Assembly (NCBI GenBank): GCA_019973155.2
Contig: BPQB01000004.1
Location: 1,158,124 to 1,222,123, forward strand
Direction: 5' to 3'
From: Phanerochaete sordida
Taxonomy: Eukaryota; Basidiomycota; Agaricomycetes; Polyporales; Phanerochaetaceae
Length of the DNA stretch: 64,000 bases
This document shows, piece after piece, positions 38,101-49,411 of this stretch (positions are counted from its first letter, which is position 1; each line of letters begins with the position of its first letter). The notes beneath the pieces were generated by a model. That model worked only from the letters and a program-made list of their open reading frames with translations, searched no databases and was not told where the DNA came from. Position numbers and translations under genes: made by a program.

Positions 38101-38536
38101 AGGCCTTCGTGGCCGGCGGCTTGACAATCTGCGCCTCCAAGACGCTCTTCGGCTTCGAACGGGGGAGGTTCGCAGTCTTGGATGTTGGCTGTTGAGCCGA
38201 GCTGGTTGGTCCAGATTGGGCAGTGCGTGCGCTGGCAGGTGCGAAGTCGACGACGGCTGGGAGGAATCAGTCAGAAGCTAAGAGACGTTCACGTGGGTGC
38301 TCACCTTTCTTCTTTGGGGGTCGCTGATCCTCGTCATCGCTTCCAGGAGGGCTGGGAAGGGTCTTCCGTTTTCCAGCTGGGCCTTTGTCAAGGTCAGACT
38401 CCGTCGAGGACGGAGAACACTCACCAGGCTTGTCGCCCATGGCACGCTTCGACTTCTCGCCGGAGGCTTCTTTGGCCGTCGGGACCGTAGAGCGCTCTCC
38501 GGCTGGCTTTGCTCGAGACCAAGTGGAAGGAGCCAT
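35102..38536 (-). CDS. DUF6532-domain protein, one in-frame TGA
   Basis: Twelve exons: 38536-38305, 38256-37834, 37776-37711, 37659-37534, 37478-36757, 36707-36606, 36551-36519, 36467-35892, 35838-35680, 35626-35447, 35400-35231, 35183-35102; 2,871 nt, exactly 957 codons. Intron 4 uses a GC donor (GGCATGT). The first 550 residues are charged and repetitive (RRRKNKGKGKKRARKP, acidic DDDSD runs), suggesting a nuclear protein. A minisatellite encodes AGPSR repeats. The C-terminal quarter has the DUF6532 pattern: KLSYIVLENDIYTIDAFPD, GYDATKPFRHPCLSDIISLL, WQGAVYKMVPGPLICLAAT, YSDVYTSHHNAMIALSD. Codon 729 (35985-35987) is TGA inside the conserved domain, with homologous-looking sequence continuing in the same frame. 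Either a nonsense mutation, or a poor-donor 54-nt in-phase intron (GTCTGA...CCAG). Family function unknown. Confidence 0.8.
36243..36346. repeat. Coding minisatellite, 7 units of 15 bp
   Basis: Unit of the form (G/A)CGCGAGGGGCCAGC with small variants; on the minus strand it encodes AGPSR-type pentapeptides inside the DUF6532 gene. Units 4-6 are identical. Confidence 0.95.
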
Positions 38537-39558
38537 TGGCGGACAGGAGGAGAAATCTATAAAAAGGAGGGTAGTAAAATTAGAAAGAATAAGATACGAA
38601 CCGTGTAGAGACTGTGGTGTAGAAAGAGTGGGGGTGTATGCGTGTGTGGGCAGTGGTTGGTGTTGAAGTTGCAGTGCGCGTGCTAACCGGTACGTCGACG
38701 CCCGAAAGGTCACAGCCGGTCACTCGGTGTGATGCTGGCAACGAGGCGTGTCGAAACACAGATAACTCGTGTAGGAAAGCTATTCAAAGGTGAGCGAGTA
38801 CAGTACACAGGTAGACATGCGATAGAATACAAAAATTACATGATTGCAAGGGCAGAGGCGCGCCCAGCCATCGGTCCACAAGAAAAACCAGTCGCCAGCG
38901 CGTGGAAGAGCACGCAGAGATGGAGCAAGCGCGATGTGAATGAAGGATAGGTGTCGTCGCTCTCAACGCAAGACGTTGTCAAGGTGCGGGAATGCGGAGT
39001 AGGCGGAAGTCGGAAGTACCGGAGATGTAACTCCGGAGACGGGGAACGGACGGCGTCGGCTTCAGCCTTAGAGGGCTGCGCCACTCGCGATACTGCGGTG
39101 CCTGGGATTTGCGGAGCGGAGCGGAGAAGACCGGACTGTGGAGTTCCGATGTAGTAACGGAGATGTATAGAGACGAGACGGAAGTGAGTACAGAACAAGT
39201 CTGGGGACCAAAGTCGGTATCTGAACTGAAGTGACAAGCTTGGGTACGGGAGCTTATATACTACTGAGGTACGGAGATCGTGGAGATGAACCGGAGGATA
39301 CGAAGATCTTATCATTACCTAACTAGGGAAAGTCCAGGTACCAGATGAACGATAACGCTTAGAGATAATGAGAGCATGTGGTGAAGGGTAAAAGACTTGT
39401 ACCGCGAAGCGGTTGCCTGCGAGCCGGAGTTCATGTCCGTGCGTGGAGTCCAAACTCCGATGTCCGCACGGCTTTCCGGGCTCCGGAGTTGCGCGCCGTG
39501 ACAGACGTGTCGGACGCGAAGCTCTTGACATGCGCGAGGCGGCGCGCGCGAGTGCTGT
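38537..39558. other. Intergenic region
   Basis: About 1 kb between two minus-strand genes. Contains several copies of CCGGAG / CTCCGG words (38990-39130, 39410-39500). No gene supported. Confidence 0.5.
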
Positions 39559-42036
39559 TCAGGGCGCGCGCAGAGAGGCAGGGAGCATGCGTGGGACCGC
39601 TGCAGCTCGCCCGAATTTCTGGAACGCGCATTCGCAGTAGAACCTGACGATTGCGCGTTCGAGCTCCAGGCTATCGTCGGCAGGCACACCACGCTGGAAC
39701 CTCTGCGTCTTCAATGCGTCCAGGCAGCCGGGCCATCGCAGAAGGAGGAGACGTAGGCCTTCCAGGCGCTCGACGCGGTCGCTGATGGCTTCCGCCCACA
39801 GCCCGTTGAGCGGAGGCGGCAAATCAGGCTTGGACCAGTGACCGCCCGGGAAGACGACAGCGAGCAGCTCGTGTCGAAGGTGCAGGGCGCGTTGGCCTTT
39901 TCGCTGAACCATGCGGGCGTCGAGCTCGCATACCTCCACGCGAAAGGCGACCTCCGCCAGCTCCCACGCGATCTCCTGGACAACATCAGCAGGTAGAGGC
40001 ATGCGGCCCGCCTGAGCGGCGGCGCAGTCCAGCGCGTAGGCAGTCCCTCGCCAAACGAAGCTTGAGATGGGCTCGGCTCGCAGCTTGAGGGGCCGCTCCT
40101 TGAGGCCGAAGAGCGCAGAGAAGTAGGCGCAAACCGCTTCCTTCTGCTGGTGGCGCTTTTGTGCGGCCTCCTTCTTGGCAGCCTGAGATGACGAGCTTGA
40201 AGTTGCCTTGCCTGGAGCGCCGCCCCTAGCCGTGCTCTTCGAGCTACTTGCCGGCGTTCGTTGGCTTTCGCTGGCTTGCTTCTCCTTCTCGGACTGCTCA
40301 GGGAACCGGGATAGAAGCGTTCACCAGGAGTTTTGCGTGACAGGGGAGTGGAGAGAGGGACGACCGAGCAAAGCGAAGAGCGGCGTTCGCATGGACACCC
40401 AGTTGGAGATGTAAACCAAGAGCCGTAGTTTGTTCTGCGGCATGACAAGCATCTCGGGCTCGGGGAACCAGAGGCCGATCAGGGCTTCGCAGCGCTTCGA
40501 TGGGTTGAGAGTGTTCAAACCCTCCTGCCAAGCAGCGACTCTGGGTGGGAGAAGCTCGTGCTCTTGATACTTGAACCGCTCCAAGGCTAGGACACGCTGA
40601 GCTACACGACAATTAGTAGATGTATGCTGTTTTCAGAACTCGGTGGTACTCACTGGCTTTGCCCTTCCCCTTGCCTTTGTGCCCCCTATCCTCTGCCTCC
40701 ATCTCCTCCTCGTCGAGACCGAATGCAGCTGGTAAGGCGACATGCTCGATGTCAAGAAGGGCCTCAGATTCTTCTGCGATGGCAGCGAGATGCGCTTCGC
40801 CTGCAACAACTCTGCGTCGGACATCGCCACCAGCAATTGCGAGATCTTGTATGACGTCGACAGGCTGCGTGAAGGGCACAGGCTGTCGCCCCTCAATCTG
40901 GATATTGCCGACCATGTGGCGGACTTGGATGTACCATACAGGTACGCCTGCGGTGTACAGCTGCTGTGCGATGGACTGGTCGGTGCAGAACGCGCCCATG
41001 ACGCCACAACCGTCGATCCCAGGCTCGAGCGGAACCGACGCGCAGACATGGCTCGAGGGCGGGTGGCACTGCGTTACGGTGTACCACCGCATGACGGCCC
41101 AGCACTCCGCCCAGCAGCGGTGCAGGCGTCCACACAGACTGACGACGTTCCGAAAGCTTGAAGGTACCGCGAACAGAGCAAGCGCGTTGCGAGTGGCTGC
41201 ATGGAGGCGAAGGAGCTCGTCGATGATATGGGTTTGCAGGGCAGGGCTGAGGCGCTGGAAGACGTGAACCATACCGTCCAGGTCTCCGACGATCAGACGG
41301 AGGTTACGGAGTTTGTGAGAGGAGAGGTAGCCGTAAGCCTGGCCACTTGGATCGTCATTTGCTCGGATGAAGTCGTTCGGGACTGGCGTGAGCCACCGCG
41401 GTGCGCAGACTGCTTGGTGAGTAGGACGTTTGGGGATGAACGGGAGGTGAGGACGCGTGGTAGAGTACAGTTGAGGCCAATTGAGGGGATCCTTGACGCC
41501 GAACCTGCCGTCCGAGTGGAGCGGGACGTCAACAGGACCGACGACAAGATGAGGCACCGAGGAAACATTCAGGGCAGTGACACAGTGGGTGTCCTTCTTG
41601 GTGAAGGCATGTGCGAGCCCTCGAGCCCAGCGGAAGTTGCGCTGCTCGGCCAGAGGGTCGCGGAATTCTTGTGAAGGGTCCCGTGCCGCTGAACGCACGA
41701 TATTGGGGCCGACCAGCGAGGTCTTGGGCAGAGTAGACGGAATTGTGTATTGTGGCAGGTCGTATGAATGCGGTCTTGAGCTTGTACTAAAGCTGCGTAA
41801 GCCAGGGTCAAGTCTGAGAAAGTGAGAGCAAGAACACACCTCGACGAGGCCTGCATTGCGCGCAGGCGATCGCGCCAGTCGGTGTCCTGCTCAGCATCGC
41901 CGGTGCGAGCCTTCTTCTTGAAGCGCAAGCCAGCAAAACGGCTGGGCTCGCGCGCAGGCCGCTCAGGTGACGGCTCGCGCTCCCGCCGGGCGGGCAGATC
42001 ATCAGGCCCGCCCGCGTCGCCGGTACGTTGGTCCAT
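39559..42036 (-). CDS. Large unrecognised Agaricomycete-type protein, one in-frame TGA
   Basis: Three exons: 42036-41840, 41792-40654, 40601-39559; 2,379 nt, 793 codons. No named domain recognised. The body contains QAYGYLSSHKLRNLRLIVGD, ARNALALFAVPSSF-like helices (TRNALALFAVPSSFRNVV), MGAFCTDQSIAQQLYTAGVP followed by VWYIQVRHMVG, an acidic/Lys stretch, and a C-terminal helical part (WELAEVAFRVEVCELDARMV). Proteins with this general layout occur in many copies in Agaricomycete genomes and their role is unknown (recollection, not a search). Codon 539 (40321-40323) is TGA, after which the same frame stays open for 254 codons. A 54-nt in-phase GTGAAC...CCAG intron could also remove it. The ATG lies only 42 bp from the end of the large transposon-like element. 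Confidence 0.6.
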
Positions 42037-42077
42037 TATCGTCTTGAAGGGGTCGAGAACTTGCGTGTGTTGCCGAG

Positions 42078-42682
42078 CACTAGTGGGTGCCAACTTTGAT
42101 GCAAGCACCCACCTAAACTAACCAAACAATAGTCAATCGTACTTATGTTGTTTGCATGAAGCATATGTCAGGGGTGTTTGGATGAGATACTGACCAGGCT
42201 TGTTTGCCTGTTTGCATTGCTGTATAGAAATTTGTGCTATATTTGCATCAACTGTAGCGGTGTTTTGATGCCGTGTTTGTATGATGCAAGCAGTTTGTTT
42301 GCATCACTCCCTATATAAATTGAGCCTGTTAGGCCTGTTTTCTTCATGCAAGTACTTACCATGTTTGATTCCCTGCCTGTCAAGCATGCATTTGGCCTGT
42401 TTGCTTCATCCAAGCACTTGCCTTGTTTTTTCTCAGCTATCCAAGCATGCATGACATATGTTTTGTTCATTCAAACATTTGAGCTGTTTTTTTTCAGCTT
42501 CTCAAGCATGCATTTGGGGTGTTTGTTTCAGTTTTCCCAAACGAGCAATAGGCACTATGCATGTGAACGTGGCAGGCAGAGCTCTTCAAGCTGCTTTGCT
42601 GCTCTATTCTTGCACTTTAGAATACAGAAAGCTTCTATAATTGATAGCTTCATGATATTTTAGAACTAACCCTTGCCTGTGA
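42078..42682 (+). repeat. Left terminal inverted repeat of the large element
   Basis: Contains at least three diverged subterminal copies of a roughly 40-bp motif around CAAGCATGCATTTGG (42382-42520), the kind of array that often serves as transposase binding sites. A 77-codon open frame in the arm is present in both copies but looks like composition, not a gene. Confidence 0.9.
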
Positions 42683-45295
42683 AGAGGCCCTTACCCTGAG
42701 CTTTGATGCAGCCCCCTGGTGCCACAATTGGTACATCAGTGCTACAGCAGATCTTCACCAGGCTAATTGGATACCTGTCTGGAAGGCATCAAATGCAGTT
42801 ATGGGCATCAATTTTGCTTCTGAGGGCCATTCCTGCTGTTTTCCCTCACTCCCCTAGCATTTTGGGGCCTCTAGACTATGTATTAGAGTGCTTACTGTGT
42901 GTTCATAGTATATAGAGAAGATAGAGACGCAATGTAACTGCTGTGGAGTACAATAAATGGTTGATTGTATTTGATTTCAACTTTCCTGGGCCTGAAAGCG
43001 GCCTGTAATCCCTTTCAACTAGTTCTGAACACTTCCCAGCTATCTCAAAGGGTTATCTGACCCTTGCAAGAGCGAGGTGAGGGCCTTGGAGGTTCAGTGG
43101 TGGTAGGGAAGTAGTTGGGGACCTGCAAAGATCTGCCAAAAAAAAGTGTGAATAGGCAAAAGCTAACACCTGGATTATAACCCCATCAAGTGTGGAAACA
43201 GCCTTGTATACTTGCTTTTACATCCCTTGCCTCTGTTTCCATGAGATCCTCCAGATCTGGTCATTTCCCACAGTCGCTTTTTGGCTGATTTTGATAAAAT
43301 CACCCAGATTGCAGCGCAACTGTTGGGAATGGCACTGGCACTATATCTCAGATCGATTTGCAGCCTGTGAAAACGGGGGAGTACAGATTTGCAAGTGAAT
43401 CGGCGGAGAATTAGTGGGGATACGTACCTGCAAAAGCGAAAAGTAACCTTTGGTTTGCTTCTGGGCACTTTAGAACACCAAAGTGGAAGCAGGTATGTGC
43501 CTGGATGCTGTAGAACAGGAGGACAGGTCCGGACCCCTCCAACATGTGAGTACATATAATTAGGTCCTGTATGTAGCGGGAATTGATCCAATACTATGTA
43601 GATCTCTTTGGGTAGCTGCATTCATCTGCAAAAACCCACTAGGTAGGTAGGGCCAAAAATTGGCGGGTACGATTTCTTCATGACAGTGCACAAAGCATGA
43701 GCACTCAATTTTAAGAATGTTGCACCACAAAAAAGAGAATACAAAGAGACTATATTGATATTATCAGAGAGCTCTTTCATGAAGCTATTCAGTGAGCCAT
43801 GAACAAGAGAACAGATTGTAAAAGTGCAATAGGTAGCATGCCAACTGAAATGTATGCAGAGCTATAAAAGTCAAGAGAAAAAGCTCTCAGATCCAGACAA
43901 GATGTCAGAACTAAAAGCCATGGTCTTGAGATAATGTACGTATGAAAGGAGTTTCACTATAAATCTCAGTCTAGTAATATTGCCTGGCTAGTAGCAATAC
44001 TAGTGTGATGGTTTAAGCCACCTCGGGGTGCAGCTCTGTGATGCCCCTTGCAAGCGCCGCAACTTGGCATATGGTTGCCTAAGGTGTGACACCTAGGTGC
44101 ACACACTCAATGCAGAAGGCCAGGATGCAGTGGCTTTGAGGCAAAGCTCTGAGGCATAGCTCTAAAGCCCACACCAGAAGACTGGAAGATTTTGGAGCCT
44201 CGAAGTAGGCAGGAGCAGTGAGGAGGGCCTGCATGAGGTGTTTGAACACGAGTGCCTTGGGCACTGCACAGTCCCTCGATAGTTTGCAAGTGGCTGTAGT
44301 ACTTAAATAACACCTTGGCAAATTCAATAAACAGACTCTTTCACTGCAAATACAGAGTTCTCTGAGAGCGCCAGCAAGCACTTTGTAGTCTCAGTCTAGT
44401 CCAGTCTATTTTAGTCCAGTTGAGCATCAGTCTCGTCTCCAAGGGGCTTTGTATCACTGAGAAATCTTTATTGCATCTGAGGATGTCTGATCTCGTCATT
44501 CCGGTTGCAGTCTTATCTTGCATTGTTGTTCCAGTCTCAGTTTTGTCTCAGTCCTCGTCTTTCACACCTTATAAACACTTACTCCTCGACATACACCGCT
44601 TTACCTGACTCTCACCCTTGCACAGACGAACTCCCACCGTTTATTGATGTTGTCTTGGAATTCCATTCCTTGACGCGCAGCCTAACTCCAGCAGGAGTTG
44701 CACAACATGCAAGTACACAAACCAAAACAAGAGAGGGCGAGCATTGTCTTTCTACTCTAAACTTAACAGCCCAAGAGCTTCAAAGTTCTAGAACCCTAAT
44801 GTGAGCTGCACTTACGCATAGATCTCTCACCACCAAAACTATCAGTTTAAAAGCCATTCCAAGTAGTGTAGCAGTTGATAGCAAAGGTATTTTTCCAGAG
44901 GGCTACAGGTTCAATCCTCTTCAGGTGCGCTTTTTTGCTATTACCTGCTCATTCACCTTGCATTATGGGGAAAACTGCAAAGCAATGCATAACAGCTTTA
45001 GGCCAAGCCCCAGAAGTGATGCATTACTTCTACCACTAAAGGTGAACCTGATAACTAAGCTATCAGAAGCAATAGGCAGCTCAAGCAGTAGTTCAATGTA
45101 ACCTGAACACTGATAAGTGACAGATATTCATTTTAGCATACATTCCAGGTTTAGAGTATACAGCAAGTATAGCTGAACCATGTTTACAACCCAACATCAC
45201 TTATAGCATCCCTTCTTGGGCTAATAGAGGGAGATCCATCTTAGGGCATCTATTCTAGCTTACGCTTGGCGACATATATGTTCCAAGCATCATTC
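42683..45295. other. Interior of the large element, left part: AT-rich, non-coding
   Basis: About 2.6 kb without a supportable gene. It includes an ATTCATCTGCAAAAA copy at about 43619, runs of AGTCTAGTCCAGTC-like short repeats (44390-44530) and a tRNA-like pol III promoter pair near 44.9 kb. Confidence 0.5.
44865..44936 (+). other. tRNA-derived (SINE-like) pol III promoter remnant
   Basis: A-box-like TAGCAGTTGATAGC (44870-44883) followed at suitable distance by a good B box GGTTCAATCC (44908-44917) and a terminator TTTTTT (44931-44936). A tRNA cloverleaf with proper stems could not be drawn, so this is more likely a SINE head or decayed tRNA than a functional tRNA gene. Confidence 0.35.
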
Positions 45296-45299
45296 CTCA

Positions 45300-46191
45300 C
45301 TTGCTCAGCTGCTGATAGCATCAGCTATATATCAAAACCACTTCTATACGACAATGAGAGGCATGGAATATTTCTAGTATTTTATATGAGCCTCTAACAA
45401 CAGAAAAGCTCAATTTCAGTGGTAGCTTACCAATCAGAGCGCCATTAATAGCATCAGAGCTATACGACAAGCGATGCTGGATTATAATCACATTTCTCCG
45501 ATATTTGTAGCATTTTGTGTGGGCTTGCAACTACTTAAAAGCGCTAGTATTGGTGTGATTTCCTAATTGAGACACTGTTGATGGCATCAAAACCGTACAA
45601 CTAGTATCTCTGGATTATAATCCCATTTTTCCGATATTTGTAGCATTTTGTGTGAGCCTACAGGCACATAAAAGCGCCAACACCGGTATGATTACCTAAT
45701 CTGGACGCTATTGATGGCATCAAAACTATACAACATGCCTTCCTGGAATATACTATGATTTTCCTGATATTTCTAGCATTTTATCTGAGCTCCCAGGCAC
45801 AGAAACTTGGGAGAGGCCCCTATCTCTGCTTAGTCAATTCCTTTCACGTATGCTGGGACACCTAGGTGTCCCGGTGTACGTGTAACAATATGACTAAGCA
45901 AGCATGCAGGCCCCCAGGGCCTTACCGCTTTAGACAGCTCAAATAAAATGCTAGAAATATCGGGAAAATCATAGTATATTCCAGGAAGGCATGTTGTATA
46001 GTTTTGATGCCATCAATAGCGTCCAGATTAGGTAATCATACCGGTGTTGGCGCTTTTATGTGCCTGTAGGCTCACACAAAATGCTACAAATATCGGAAAA
46101 ATGGGATTATAATCCAGAGATACTAGTTGTACGGTTTTGATGCCATCAACAGTGTCTCAATTAGGAAATCACACCAATACTAGCGCTTTTA
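45300..46191. repeat. Large palindrome built of about 110-bp repeat units
   Basis: Left arm (about 45300-45791) and right arm (45936-46191, resuming at 49468 beyond the inserted transposon) are inverse copies, very similar near the centre and diverging outwards. Each arm contains several copies of a unit with GATGGCATCAAAAC, a CTGGATTATAATCC core, TTTTCCGATATTTGTAGCAT and AAAAGCGC. The 144-bp centre (45792-45935) holds an 18-bp perfect palindrome GGGACACCTAGGTGTCCC (45855-45872). Confidence 0.85.
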
Positions 46192-46245
46192 CAGCGCTTT
46201 GCAAAAATAATGACAGTCGGCGCGCGAGAAGAAAAGAAAAGAGGA
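46192..46245 (+). repeat. Left 54-bp TIR of the Tc1/mariner-type element
   Basis: Exact inverse of 49412-49465. The inner end is a purine tract (GAAGAAAAGAAAAGAGGA). Confidence 0.95.
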
Positions 46246-46362
46246 GCTGCCCAGGGCATCAGATCATGGGCGCTAAATGGACCTGCAGCATCGTTCGCAT
46301 CCACCACCACGTCTCATTGTCCTGTACTACCTCTCATAGCTGTGTGATGACATACACCTACA

Positions 46363-48114
46363 ATGCCTCGCGCCTCCACTAGACAACAGAACACAGGCGA
46401 GACGGAGCCCGCCAGCAGCGCCGTTCTCGCGCAAGACCCCTCTCAGCCTCCCCTGAGTCCCGACTCGGCGCAGGAAGAGGCAAACATCTGGCAGAAGACC
46501 CTGAGAACACCGATGAATAGCTCGGATGAAGAGGATGAGGAGGATGAGGATGAGGATGAAGAGGGAGAGGGCAGGGAGGGTGCGCTACGCAGGTCTCCAA
46601 GTGCTGAGAATACAGATGAGCAGGAGAACAACGGTATGCCTCTTACTTCGGGTTCTACGATAGCTATTGTGTATATATGCGTGCCCTTCACATGTTCTAA
46701 CACTGTTTCATGTCTCAAGACCTTGACGACATACCTGGAGAACCCATAACTTGCAATATTTCAGTCTACTCCAACGCGGAGATCACGTCGCCTGCATTCA
46801 AGAAGCTGAAGAAGCCTCCTCCTGCAAAGTACAGCACATTTTTCAAGCTCACGGACAAGACCAAACTCGAAGACTGGCGCGGGTTGCTTTCCGACCATAT
46901 TGACAATGCCCTGAAGCTCGAGAGGATCGTCTTCAGTCGGTTCTCGATCACATTCACAGTTCCCCGCATTTCCCCGCAGCCGCTCATTATCACGATAGAC
47001 GATGAGAAGACTTACGCAGAGATGATTCGCCGCGCTTGCAAACCTAAAGACCCTACCGTCAACATTGTCATCATTGAAGAACAGGTCGAACACCCCATGC
47101 ATACGCAGAACCTGCAGTCCCCAAAGGTGGCGCATCTCTGTGCCTCCAGCTGTCGCCCTGGCCCCCAGCTGATATGTCTACATCTGCAGGAGCGTTCTAC
47201 GAAAACACGGAAGAAGGACTCTGCCGAAAGAGATCACAGCGAGAGCGAGGAAGACGCACCTCCGCCGAAGAAGTCCAAGAAAACAAAGGTATTACAGCCC
47301 TCTATTCCTCATTATATGCGCTTCCCTCCGCTATATGTATGAGCTTACGCTGCTGAAGGCTCCCAAGGCATCCGATATAGACCCTGCAAACCAGAAGATC
47401 ATCGATGAAATCAAGGTGCTGCGCAATAAGTACACATGCGAAGGCAACTGCGCCAGCGACCACTGCTACGTTCTCTCCGACGGCGAGCACCTTGCGCTTG
47501 GTCATCCCCATTTCGAGGCGTGGGCGGCGGCAATTGTATGCCACTCATCGACGTACCTGCAGTAGTACTGACAGCCTTTATGTAGGGCAAAGGCGTCGAG
47601 TTTGCGACTCGAGACTTTTCCCCCCAACTGCGCTCTTTTTGACGCCGTAGCGAAGACCGTCTCTCGGCCGTCTCCAGTGCTTGAGCGTCGCCTCCAGCAG
47701 CAGCGTCACGGCAACGGCACCCAAGTGAACGTCACCTTGACGTCGGAGCTCTTGAATGGCCTTGCTGGCAATCTACCAGCAAATCCCAGGCCTTCGATGC
47801 CAACACCTGCTACGGCTGCTCTCAACGCTCCTGCTCCGCTACCTCCTGTGTCGACATCTGAGACTATGCTCCTCCCGAGCTCGTACGGATCTGGGCCTCG
47901 CATGAAGACGCCTCTCTTCTGCGAGAAATTCCTTCTTGATGAAGATCGAGAAGAGATCTGCGACCTCCTGCAGAAAGAGGGGTACGTTGGTACGCAGACG
48001 TTCCGTTTCATTACCTTGGCAGATCTCAAGGCGACCGGCTTCAACCGCGGACAAACGGCGCAGCTCCGTGATGCAGTCGAGATGTGGGCCGGCGCTGGTG
48101 ATGATTCTGTGTAA
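46363..48114 (+). CDS. Second gene of the Tc1/mariner-type element, SAM-like C-terminus, 1-nt frameshift
   Basis: Exons 46363-46633, 46720-47126, 47190-47288, 47359-47535, 47586-48114. Their sum is one nucleotide over a multiple of three, because the reading frame slips at a TTTTCCCCCC run (47616-47625). An alternative is an acceptor at CTCGAG/ACTTTT (47615), which would keep frame. Layout: acidic low-complexity N-terminus (DEEDEEDEDEDEEGEG), a folded middle (YSTFFKLTDKTKLEDWRGLL, ISPQPLIITIDDEKTYAEMI), a basic segment, a Cys/His pocket (CEGNCASDHCYVL, HPHFEAWAAAI, PPNCALFD), and a C-terminal helical domain that looks like a SAM/pointed fold (FLLDEDREEICDLLQKEGY, FITLADLKATGF). Proteins of this kind are common in Agaricomycetes. 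Being inside the TIRs it is carried by the transposon; its role there is unknown. Confidence 0.7.
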
Positions 48115-48168
48115 TTTCGGCCTCGGACAGTGCATATTCCCGGACTCTAATGCTGTACAATACATAAG

Positions 48169-49235
48169 TTATAGGTAGCCTGCATGTGCAATGTAGCCCT
48201 CCGCATCCTCGGGCGTAATCACATCTACTACCTGCATGAGATCATACACCAGACCTTCAGTGTCGGAGAACACGTCAGGATTCCGACGAATCCAAGCCTT
48301 GATCTTCGAGAACGCCTCTTCTATCGGGTTGAAATTTGGGGAGTATGGCGGGAGGTACACGAGATGCACACCTAATGCTAGCGGTCAGCCTGTAGCATGT
48401 ACGAGGGACAGTAACATACCGAAACGCTCTGCGAGCTCTGCAATCGCTTCGCCATGATGGATGCGTGCGTTGTCCATGATGAGCACGCTGAATGGTCCCG
48501 GGAATGGCGAGGTCAGGGGCATCTAGCAATTGCAAGTGTTAGCGGCTCGCATCACAGTGAACGAAGCAGCCAACGCACGACGTTATATTCCAGGAACTCG
48601 AGAAACTTGTCCCGCGTCATGGATCCCGCAACCACAGTGCTCGCGACGATCCCATCGACGGTCAGACACCCTTCGAGGGTGAATCGCTTCCCCCGCACAA
48701 ATACTCCCCGACGTCTCGCTCGATGGCCCCTCCTCGCGCGTCCCCTCCTACGCCGCTTCGTCCTCTCGTCCTTGTGCGTCTTGTCCAGGAATCCGAGCTG
48801 CACTGGTGTGTACTTCGCAACGGTGCGCACGAAGTTCGCGCGGACGTTCTTGTCTCGTTCTTTCGCGATTTGCTGCAGCTGCTTGGTTGTGAGTCCGGCC
48901 CGCTGGAGCTCGCGGCAGATAGTCAAGAAATGGACAGAGATGAAGCGATTCTCCTCAAGAAGGTCGAGAAGCTCGTCGAGAAACCAGTCTGGGTGATGTC
49001 GCACGAGGCTGGTGAGGTAGTGGACATCGTCATGGTGTAGCTTGCGGGGACGCCCTCGGTTGACTGCTGGTTTATTGATCACATCGCCAGTGGCTCGATA
49101 ACGTCTCCAGGCACGCCAGAATGTGCTTTCCGAGAAGTCGACACATTTGAGGATGTCGGGAAGGGGTAGACACCTTCGCTCAAAGAGCCGGACTGCGGCG
49201 CGCTTCACTGCACAAGGAATATGCCGATTTCCCAT
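48169..49235 (-). CDS. DDE transposase, Tc1/mariner-IS630 superfamily (320 aa)
   Basis: Three exons: 49235-48579, 48522-48420, 48371-48169; 963 nt, 321 codons, no stops. The N-terminal helix-turn-helix part (RHIPCAVKRAAVRLFERRC, DFSESTFWRAWRRYRATG, a GRP-type GRPRKLH hook) should bind the TIRs. The catalytic triad is visible: D151 in GFLDKTHKD, D236 in LIMDNARIHHG, and E271 in LPPYSPNFNPIE, with 34 residues between the last two (DD34E). A basic insert KRRRRGRARRGHRARRRG follows the first Asp. Introns of 56 and 48 nt mean it must be spliced by the host. Full length for the family, so probably functional. Confidence 0.95.
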
Positions 49236-49411
49236 GGTAGATGAGGCGGAGGGATATCGAGAGTGTGTAGTAGCGATAGGTTTACAGACAGAGAGAAGGA
49301 CACAAGACGCAGAATGTTGACAAGCCCGAGCACCCTCAACGAGGACGTGTTCGCTACCGGCAGACGACGGCGTCTAATCTCCACGATGAGGTCATGGACC
49401 CGGAGCCCTCG

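Noticed and set aside
42237..42470. 77-codon frame repeated in both TIR arms
   Set aside because: Present only because the arms are copies; Lys/Cys-biased, no motif, no introns. Not counted as a gene.
43175..43621. 148-codon minus-strand frame inside the large element
   Set aside because: No recognisable motif, unusual composition, inside repeat DNA; could be a relic but nothing supports it.
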